Source of the DNA: an uncultured Gammaproteobacteria bacterium
GTDB lineage: Bacteria; Pseudomonadota; Gammaproteobacteria; GCA-001735895
Assembly: GCA_937980285.1 (NCBI GenBank)
Contig: CALJQI010000133.1
Span: 1 to 5,466 of the forward strand
Direction of reading: 5' to 3'
Length of the DNA stretch: 5,466 nt
Positions within the stretch are counted from its first letter, which is position 1; every line of letters begins with the position of its first letter. This document shows positions 1-5,466 of this stretch, one piece after another. The position numbers and the translations under genes were made by a program. The notes under the pieces are model-generated. The model made no database searches, was not told the origin of the DNA, and saw nothing but the letters and a program-made list of their open reading frames with translations.

Positions 1-1
1 G

Positions 2-397
2 CAGCAGGACGATTACCGCGTGCTGGCGGCGGATACTACAATTACCCTCGATGGTGATATCATTGGCAAGCCCGCCGATCAGGAGCAGTGCCGCTGTATA
101 CTGGGGCAACTGTCCGCAAGACAACACCTGGTTTTGACCGCTGTCGCGCTAGCGACGCCGAATGGCATCGCCTGCCGCCTGGTGCAGAGCCGGGTTAGTT
201 TCAAGGCGCTGTCGCCGGCGGAAATCGACGACTATTGCGCCAGCGAGGAACCGATGGACAAGGCAGGCGCATATGCGATACAGGGCAGGGCAGCCCTGTT
301 TATAAGATATCTTGAAGGCAGTTATTCTGCGGTCATGGGATTACCGTTGTTCGAGACTGCCGAATTGCTGCGGGACGCTGATACAGCGCTGGTTTGA
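2..397 (+). CDS. maf: Maf/YhdE-type nucleoside triphosphate pyrophosphatase, 5'-truncated by window edge
   Basis: Maf proteins are cytoplasmic pyrophosphatases that convert nucleoside triphosphates to monophosphate plus PPi. The YhdE branch prefers dTTP, UTP and related pyrimidine nucleotides, and was first linked to inhibition of septum formation. The reading frame is open from base 2 and gives 131 visible residues ending at TGA 395-397. Visible Maf signatures are LAADTT (D11, matching catalytic D70 of E. coli YhdE), GKP (K23, matching K82), LSARQHLVLTAVALA, EEPMDKAGAYAIQG (residues 82-95; Q94 matches Q153) and GSYSAVMGLPLFET (106-119). Spacing between these residues agrees with E. coli YhdE as I recall it, so about 59 N-terminal residues are missing, including the SxSPRR nucleotide-binding motif. 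The in-frame GTG at 20 is not a credible start because family homology continues upstream of it. Family assignment is firm; the dTTP/UTP preference is inferred from the YhdE-like residues and gene context. Confidence 0.95.
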   Translation, partial: QQDDYRVLAADTTITLDGDIIGKPADQEQCRCILGQLSARQHLVLTAVALATPNGIACRLVQSRVSFKALSPAEIDDYCASEEPMDKAGAYAIQGRAALFIRYLEGSYSAVMGLPLFETAELLRDADTALV

Positions 398-402
398 CTA
401 TG
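394..402 (+). other. maf stop / rng start junction with two candidate rng starts
   Basis: The maf stop TGA (395-397) overlaps a possible TTG start at 394 (TTGA overlap) and is followed two bases later by ATG at 400. Both starts are in the rng frame and differ by only two residues. Neither has a recognisable Shine-Dalgarno sequence 5-10 bases upstream; that stretch reads cagcgctggttt. Such a junction is typical of translational coupling, where ribosomes finishing maf re-initiate on rng. ATG 400 is preferred because it is the standard codon and gives MPISEEILLNVTPQET, close to the common start of RNase G proteins. Confidence 0.6.
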
Positions 403-1878
403 CCGATAAGCGAAGAAATTCTGTTAAACGTCACGCCCCAGGAAACCCGGGTCGCGATTGTCGAAAATGGCGCGCTGCAGGAAGTCTGCATCGAGCGCCA
501 ACGTAGCCGCGGTATCGTCGGTAATATTTACAAGGGCAAGGTCAATCGGGTATTGCCGGGTATGGAAGCGGCCTTTGTCGACATCGGCCTGGAAAAGGCC
601 GGTTTTTTGCATGTTTCCGATATCGATATCGGAAACGACGGCAACGGCGAAGCCGAAAACGGCAACCGCCCGCTCATCAACGAGCTGCTGCGCGAGGGTC
701 AAACCCTGCTGGTGCAGGTCGTCAAGGACCCCATGGGGACCAAGGGAGCTCGCCTGACCACCAGTATATCGGTGCCGTCGCGTTACCTGGTGTACATGCC
801 GAACTCGACCATGGTCGGCATATCGGTCAAGATCGAAGACGAGGATGAACGCGAACGCCTGAAATCCCTGCTCGAGGCATGCCGCGAGGAAAACCGCACC
901 GGCGGCTGTATCATTCGCACCGCGGCCGAAGGCGTGGACGAGGCCGAGTTGAAGCGCGACATCGCGTTTTTGTCGAAGTTATGGGCATCGCTGCTCGAGT
1001 TCGCCGAAAGCGCTAAGCCCGGAAACATGGTTCACGAGGATTTGCCGCTGTCGATTCGGACCCTGCGCGATATGGTGAGTGGCGATACCAGCGCGGTAAA
1101 AGTCGATTCGCGCGAAACCTACCAAAAGATGACCAGCTTCGCGACACGATATATTCCAGACCTGCCGTCGCGTATCGAACATTATCCGGGCGAGCGTCCG
1201 CTGTTCGATCTGTACAACATCGACGACGAATTACATCGCGCCCTGGCACGCCAGGTCAGCCTCAAGTCAGGCGGTTACCTGATTATCGACCAGACCGAGG
1301 CGATGACCACTATCGACATCAATACCGGCGCCTTCGTCGGCCATCAAAACCTCGAGGAAACCATTTTCAAAACCAATATGGAAGCCTCGCAGGCGATCGC
1401 GCGACAGCTCAGGTTGCGTAACCTCGGCGGCATCATCATTATCGATTTCATCGATATGGAGCACGAGGATCACAAACGCCAGGTATTGAAATCACTGGAA
1501 AAGTATCTGGATAAGGATCATGCCAAGACCCAGGTGTGCGAAGTTTCTCCGCTGGGGCTGGTGGAAATGACGCGCAAGCGCACGCGTGAAAGCCTCGAGC
1601 ATGTGCTGTGCGAGCCCTGCAAGACCTGCCACGGGAGGGGTTCGATCAAAACCACCGAAACCGTGTGTTACGAGATTTTTCGCGAAATATTGCGCGAGGC
1701 CCGCATTTACGACGAAGCCCAGCAACTGCTGGTGATGGCAAACCAGGATGTCGTCGAACGCCTTCTCGACGAAGAGGCCGCCAGCCTTGCCGAGCTGGAA
1801 ACCTTTATTAAAATTCCGGTCAAACTGCAGGTGGAGGCGCATTTGTCCCAGGAATCCTACGACGTGGTGCCCGTCTAG
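400..1878 (+). CDS. rng: Ribonuclease G (RNase E/G family endoribonuclease)
   Basis: RNase G (CafA) is a cytoplasmic Mg2+-dependent, 5'-end-sensing endoribonuclease that matures the 16S rRNA 5' end and helps degrade some mRNAs. The protein has 492 residues, the usual RNase G length; it lacks the long degradosome-scaffold tail of RNase E. An S1 RNA-binding domain starts near residue 37 (RGIVGNIYKGKVNRVLPGMEAAFVDIG), with a variable N/G/E-rich insert around residues 75-90. The 5'-sensor/RNase H-like part includes VVKDPMGTKGARLTT and PSRYLVYMP. The DNase I-like catalytic part carries TIDINTG (D306) and IIIIDFIDM (D349). These are 43 residues apart, exactly as the metal-binding D303 and D346 of E. 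coli RNase E. The Zn-link region reads CEPCKTCHGRG; by alignment C407 and C410 match the RNase E CPRC cysteines, with C404 an extra cysteine also present in E. coli RNase G. The C-terminus (QESYDVVPV) resembles the QEQFDVVMM end of the E. coli protein. Start ATG 400 was chosen over TTG 394. It is intact and probably co-transcribed with maf and yhdP. Confidence 0.97.
   Translation: MPISEEILLNVTPQETRVAIVENGALQEVCIERQRSRGIVGNIYKGKVNRVLPGMEAAFVDIGLEKAGFLHVSDIDIGNDGNGEAENGNRPLINELLREGQTLLVQVVKDPMGTKGARLTTSISVPSRYLVYMPNSTMVGISVKIEDEDERERLKSLLEACREENRTGGCIIRTAAEGVDEAELKRDIAFLSKLWASLLEFAESAKPGNMVHEDLPLSIRTLRDMVSGDTSAVKVDSRETYQKMTSFATRYIPDLPSRIEHYPGERPLFDLYNIDDELHRALARQVSLKSGGYLIIDQTEAMTTIDINTGAFVGHQNLEETIFKTNMEASQAIARQLRLRNLGGIIIIDFIDMEHEDHKRQVLKSLEKYLDKDHAKTQVCEVSPLGLVEMTRKRTRESLEHVLCEPCKTCHGRGSIKTTETVCYEIFREILREARIYDEAQQLLVMANQDVVERLLDEEAASLAELETFIKIPVKLQVEAHLSQESYDVVPV
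613..636. repeat. 24-bp perfect palindrome inside rng
   Basis: The 24 bases equal their own reverse complement with no loop; the centre lies between 624 and 625. The core is GATATCGATATC, flanked on the left by GTTTCC and on the right by GGAAAC. Symmetry breaks at the next base pair (t612 against g637). It encodes the segment around VSDIDIGN, at the junction between the S1 core and its variable insert. Part of the symmetry comes from the Asp-Ile repeat, because GATATC is itself palindromic. No function is evident; it could be coincidental or a dyad protein-binding site. Confidence 0.85.
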
Positions 1879-1896
1879 AAATCAGCGACCTGCAAG
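1879..1896 (+). other. 18-base rng-yhdP intergenic gap
   Basis: Only 18 bases separate the rng TAG (1876-1878) from the yhdP ATG (1897-1899). The gap is too short for a terminator and holds no hairpin. It also lacks a clear Shine-Dalgarno motif; the bases just before the ATG are cgacctgcaag. The two genes are in the same reading frame, separated by the single TAG. This supports co-transcription and translation of yhdP by re-initiation or from a weak, unconventional ribosome-binding region. Confidence 0.7.
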
Positions 1897-4800
1897 ATGG
1901 AATTTTTAAAGCGAGTCACTATTAGTTTTTTTGTTATTGCGATTATCTTGCTGGCTATCGTCATGGGCGGGATTCGCCTGGCGATCATGAACATCGAGTA
2001 TTTCAAGCCCGAAATCGAGTACCTGTTCGAACGCGATCTGTCCCCGGGATTCGTCTTTACCGGGCTCAGCGGCGATGTCAATCATTTCAACCCGATCCTG
2101 CGCGTCGAAAACGTGTCCATGACCCTGCCCGACCAATCGCAGCCACTGTTCATCGACCGGCTCGAAATCGAGTTCGACTTCTGGGCCAGTTGGCGCGAAA
2201 ACGCCCCGGTGGTGCGGGAAATTACCGGTAAACTGGAAAAACTGGAACTGATCAAGGACGAAGCCGGCAACTGGTCGACTAACGATATATCGCTTGCACT
2301 GGACCCCGACTCGGGGCCGGCGCCCGAATTCAGGCAGATTCTGGGTCTTGTGCCGCGCTATCTCAATTTGAGCCTCAACCGCCTGATCGTGCATGATCGG
2401 AAGACGGGAACAAGCCATCAGCTGGATCGCATCAAAGCGCAGATCAATCACCTGCAGGACCAGTTTTACGTCAAATTCAGCGCCGCCTTACCCGACCAGC
2501 TGGGGCAGGGCATTCTGGTCAAATCGATCGTCGGCCCCGACAGTAGCGTGATTTACCTGAATTCGTCGAACCTGCAGCTGGTGCCGGTGGCGAGGCTGTT
2601 CGATCTCGATACCTGGGGTTTGCAGCAGGGCGCGCTCGACGGCGAAGTCTGGATCAATATGTCTGGCTACGATGTGCTGGCGGTCAACGGCGACCTGGTG
2701 TTGAAAAATGGTGTGGTGCAGATGACCGCCGAGCGGGAGCCGCTGGCGATATCCTACAGTTCCCGCTTCAGCGCCCTGCAATTGCCGTCGAGCTGGCGTA
2801 TCGCCAATTCGTTTAAACGCCTGAATATCGATAACAGGAATGTGGCGGTATTCGACAGCCAACTGGAAATCGCCGATGGCTCGCAAAACAGGGTGGTTTC
2901 GGCATGGGTCGATCGGTTGCAGCTTGTCAGTCTGCCGGTAGTCGCCGGTCAGTGGCTGCCCGCTGGCGTCAGCGAGCAGATTGCCCAGGGCAGGCTCGAT
3001 GGGCAGTTGCAGGATATCCTGTTCAGTCTGGACCTCGACCAGCCCCGTGAGTTTTATTTTAGCGCCCAGGCTTCAGACTTGCGCAGCCAGGCTTTTGCCG
3101 GTTATCCCGGCGCCGATAATATCAATGCCGACATCCTCCTTGGCAGGCAGCGGATGGGCTTTAGAATCCATGGCAACCATGTCAGCCTCGATTTTGGCGA
3201 TCACTTCAACCAGCCTTTTGAGCTGGATCAGCTCGAACTCGAGGCCTCGGCGAGAATTCTTGAGCAGGGTCTGGTGCTGGCCGTCGACGATCTGCGCCTG
3301 CAAAACCAGGACATCAGCGCCGGGGGCCGGATGTGGATGGAGTTCGACCAGGACGAAGCTCCCTTTACCTTTATTCGCGCCAGCTTCAGTGATGGCAACG
3401 GGGCCAGCACGAGCAAGTATCTTCCACGCAACTACATGCCGCTGGAAGCACAGGCATGGCTTGATCGCGGTATCAGGAATGGCTTTGTACCCGAGGGTGA
3501 AATGCAGTTTCACGGTCGCCTGCGAGATATCAGGGAGCTCAACCGGGAGAAGGCCGGCGAGTTTTTTGTCGATTTCGCGCTCGAGCGGGGCGATGTTTAC
3601 TTTTCGCCCGGCTGGATGCCTGCAAGTGATGGTAGCGGGCGTGTGCTGTTTCACAACGTCAGTATGGATATCGATCTCGAGCGGGTCAGTTACGATCAAA
3701 TCGACGATGCCCGCGCATTTGTGTCGATCGCGGATTTTGAAGATCCAGAGCTTTCGATCAGGATCGAAACCGAGAGCAGCAGCGAGCTGGCGGTCAACAC
3801 CTGGCTGGACACGCCGGTGGGCAAGCAGTACCGGCAGGTCATGAAAAACCTGCACGATCTACAGGGCAATATCAATACCCGAGTCGATTTCAGCATGCCG
3901 CTATCGGGCGAGGACAAACAGCCCGTGGTGGCGGTGCAGGTCGACTTCGATAACGCGTCGGCGCAATCCGAGTCCTGGGGAATCTCGCTGTCGCAGGTCA
4001 ACGGCCGCCTACAGGTCACGCCAACCACCATGAAGGCGCGGAGTATCCGGGCAAACTATTTCGGCGATCCGATCACGATCGATATCGATAGCCTGAGCCC
4101 TGGCGGTAATACGCTGGTTTCGGCGCGTGGAAAAGTCGATACCGCGAAACTGCTCAACAAGCTGCCAACACAATTAACCAGCAATATGCGCGGTAAGAGC
4201 GACTGGCGTATCGGGATGAATTTTGCCGACATATCGACACCGAAGTCGAAACCTTTTATGCGCCTGAGAGCCGATAGCGATCTGGAGTCCACACAGGTGG
4301 ATCTGCCGCATCCTTTCGCCAAGCCGGCCAAAGGCAAGGTAGAGGTTTCCGCCGAGGTGGATTTTTTCCGGCAACAGATCTGGTTCAGCTCGAAAGTCGG
4401 TAACGACATTCTCGCACGGGGACAGCTGCTGCCGACGGAAAATGACGAATTCAGCTTGAATTTACTCGACCTCGCGTTTTCATCCGAACTGAAATCGAAA
4501 CCCCGACAGGGTTTGCATCTGTACGGTTGGCTGGAGGAAGTTTCGGTCGATGACTGGGTCCGGTTCATCAAGAGTTCGGACGGCGGGAACCTCGAACTGC
4601 TGCAATCGGTTGAACTTGACTTCGATCGTGCCGTCGCGCTCAAGCGAGACATTAGTGGCCTGCGAATCGAGCTCAGGCAGGGTGAACGGCAATACTTTGG
4701 AAAAGTTGAGTCGTCGATCATGAATGGCAAATTTACAGCGCCATGGCAGCCAACGCCGACGAATCCACTGGTTATCGATCTGAGTTACCTGCAGATCGAC

Positions 4801-5466
4801 AAACTTGAGCAGGAGTCCGGCGAGGCCGACCTGAGGCCCGAGGACCTGACCGATTTCCGTCTCACCAGCAAGGCGCTTGTATTTCACGACATGCTGTTCA
4901 GCGACCTGCATGTCGAGGCCAGGGCGGTTGCTGACAAGCTTCATGTCGACAGGCTGGGTCTGAAAAAGGAAAACCTGGTTCTGACAGGCATGGCGCAATG
5001 GGATTACGATGCTTCTGACCAGTCCCATCTCTCCAGTATTACCATGTCGATCCAGGGCGACATGCTGGGTACGGCTCTTGCCGGAATGGGTTTCGACGAT
5101 ACCATGCGCGGCGGAACCCTGAATTTCAGCGGTGGATTTACCTGGCCGGCGCCGTTGAGCGCGTTTACGGTGGATAACCTGGTCGGAGACGCCAGGTTCC
5201 AGATCGAAGAGGGGGTACTGAACAATGTCGAGCCGGGCGGCGGCGGCAAGTTTGTCGGCCTGTTTAGTCTCAGCGCATTGCCTCGGCGCCTGTCGCTGGA
5301 TTTCTCGGATATCCTGATCAAGGGTATGGAGTTCGAGAGAATTTCCGGCAGTTACCGAATAGAAGACGGTATACTGCACACCAGGAATACGCGCATGGAC
5401 GGACATTCGGCCACGATCAAAATTTCAGGCGAAACCGATATCGCAAAACGTGAGTACAACCAGAAC
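1897..5466 (+). CDS. yhdP: YhdP family AsmA-like envelope lipid-transport protein (TIGR02099), 3'-truncated by window edge
   Basis: YhdP is a large AsmA-superfamily protein anchored in the inner membrane and extending into the periplasm. In E. coli it acts partly redundantly with TamB and YdbH in phospholipid transport to the outer membrane and affects outer-membrane permeability. The frame runs 1190 codons without a stop to the window end; E. coli YhdP is about 1266 residues, so roughly 75-90 C-terminal residues are missing. From ATG 1897 the N-terminus is MEFLKR followed by one hydrophobic helix (about residues 7-30), a signal-anchor. The rest lacks further hydrophobic segments and shows alternating polar/non-polar beta-strand patterns, as in bridge-like lipid-transfer proteins. 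Family marks are KYLPRNYMPLEAQAWLDRGI (about 507-526) in the central region. Near the C-terminus come GGGGKFVGLFSLSALPRR, ending at R1131, then LSLDFSD and KGMEFERISGSY. The E. coli neighbour order maf-rng-yhdP supports the call. The next in-frame Met is residue 23, inside the helix, so 1897 is the likely start. Confidence 0.95.
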   Translation, partial: MEFLKRVTISFFVIAIILLAIVMGGIRLAIMNIEYFKPEIEYLFERDLSPGFVFTGLSGDVNHFNPILRVENVSMTLPDQSQPLFIDRLEIEFDFWASWRENAPVVREITGKLEKLELIKDEAGNWSTNDISLALDPDSGPAPEFRQILGLVPRYLNLSLNRLIVHDRKTGTSHQLDRIKAQINHLQDQFYVKFSAALPDQLGQGILVKSIVGPDSSVIYLNSSNLQLVPVARLFDLDTWGLQQGALDGEVWINMSGYDVLAVNGDLVLKNGVVQMTAEREPLAISYSSRFSALQLPSSWRIANSFKRLNIDNRNVAVFDSQLEIADGSQNRVVSAWVDRLQLVSLPVVAGQWLPAGVSEQIAQGRLDGQLQDILFSLDLDQPREFYFSAQASDLRSQAFAGYPGADNINADILLGRQRMGFRIHGNHVSLDFGDHFNQPFELDQLELEASARILEQGLVLAVDDLRLQNQDISAGGRMWMEFDQDEAPFTFIRASFSDGNGASTSKYLPRNYMPLEAQAWLDRGIRNGFVPEGEMQFHGRLRDIRELNREKAGEFFVDFALERGDVYFSPGWMPASDGSGRVLFHNVSMDIDLERVSYDQIDDARAFVSIADFEDPELSIRIETESSSELAVNTWLDTPVGKQYRQVMKNLHDLQGNINTRVDFSMPLSGEDKQPVVAVQVDFDNASAQSESWGISLSQVNGRLQVTPTTMKARSIRANYFGDPITIDIDSLSPGGNTLVSARGKVDTAKLLNKLPTQLTSNMRGKSDWRIGMNFADISTPKSKPFMRLRADSDLESTQVDLPHPFAKPAKGKVEVSAEVDFFRQQIWFSSKVGNDILARGQLLPTENDEFSLNLLDLAFSSELKSKPRQGLHLYGWLEEVSVDDWVRFIKSSDGGNLELLQSVELDFDRAVALKRDISGLRIELRQGERQYFGKVESSIMNGKFTAPWQPTPTNPLVIDLSYLQIDKLEQESGEADLRPEDLTDFRLTSKALVFHDMLFSDLHVEARAVADKLHVDRLGLKKENLVLTGMAQWDYDASDQSHLSSITMSIQGDMLGTALAGMGFDDTMRGGTLNFSGGFTWPAPLSAFTVDNLVGDARFQIEEGVLNNVEPGGGGKFVGLFSLSALPRRLSLDFSDILIKGMEFERISGSYRIEDGILHTRNTRMDGHSATIKISGETDIAKREYNQN

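Noticed and set aside
280..301. Hairpin inside maf (stem ACAGGGC/GCCCTGT, loop AGGGCA) followed by a few T residues
   Set aside because: Only three consecutive Ts follow the 7-bp stem, and it sits in the conserved Maf coding segment around AIQGRAALF, so an intrinsic terminator is unlikely.
1609..1635. Third cysteine (C404) next to the RNase G Zn-link cysteines as a possible new metal site
   Set aside because: E. coli RNase G has the same CxxCxxC arrangement, so this is family-typical rather than new.
1900..1960. AT-rich patch with TTGTTA-like and T-rich sequence, a possible promoter at the start of yhdP
   Set aside because: The AT-richness is explained by Phe, Ile and Leu codons of the signal-anchor helix. 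No convincing -10 element sits at proper spacing, and it lies downstream of the yhdP start codon.
1906..2451. Minus-strand open frame across the start of yhdP
   Set aside because: It is antisense to the YhdP signal-anchor and following region, with no recognisable product.
2981..3844. Plus-strand open frame of about 287 codons in another frame within yhdP
   Set aside because: The translation is rich in Ser, Arg, Cys and Trp with no domain pattern, typical of an out-of-frame shadow of a GC-rich gene. The yhdP frame is continuous through it, so no frameshift needs explaining.
3073..3855. Long minus-strand open frame (about 260 codons) opposite yhdP
   Set aside because: It lies wholly antisense to a well-supported yhdP frame, its translation resembles no family I recognise, and it is explained by yhdP codon choice leaving few reverse-strand stops.
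4480..5406. Long minus-strand open frame (about 308 codons) opposite the yhdP C-terminal part
   Set aside because: Same reasoning: it is fully antisense to conserved YhdP sequence including the ALPRR region, with no recognisable domain and no separate intergenic start region.

Overview
The window is an ordinary-looking piece of a gammaproteobacterial chromosome, moderately GC-rich by eye. It holds three genes, all on the + strand and packed head to tail: the end of maf (YhdE-type nucleotide pyrophosphatase), a complete rng (ribonuclease G), and most of yhdP (AsmA-like envelope lipid-transport protein). This order matches the E. coli block mreBCD-yhdE-rng-yhdP-tldD. Gammaproteobacteria are therefore the best guess, but genus cannot be read from this sequence. 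No mobile element, tRNA, rRNA, CRISPR array or sign of transfer was seen.

Layout: 1-397 is the C-terminal two thirds of Maf, with its N-terminus cut off by the window edge. 400-1878 is RNase G, starting two bases after the maf stop; an alternative TTG start overlaps that stop. 1897-5466 is one open frame of 1190 codons without a stop, coding for a YhdP/TIGR02099-type protein whose last roughly 75-90 residues lie beyond the window. The only gaps are 2 and 18 bases. No non-coding stretch is long enough for a separate promoter or terminator, so the genes are probably one transcript driven from upstream, likely from mreBCD or its equivalent.

Working together: the block is linked to growth and envelope upkeep rather than to one pathway. 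Maf hydrolyses certain nucleoside triphosphates and has historically been tied to septum formation. RNase G matures the 5' end of 16S rRNA and degrades some mRNAs. YhdP is anchored in the inner membrane, spans the periplasm and is implicated in phospholipid movement to the outer membrane.

I found no convincing new biological system. The main sequence-level curiosity is a 24-bp perfect palindrome inside rng. The absence of recognisable Shine-Dalgarno sequences before both rng and yhdP is a smaller one.
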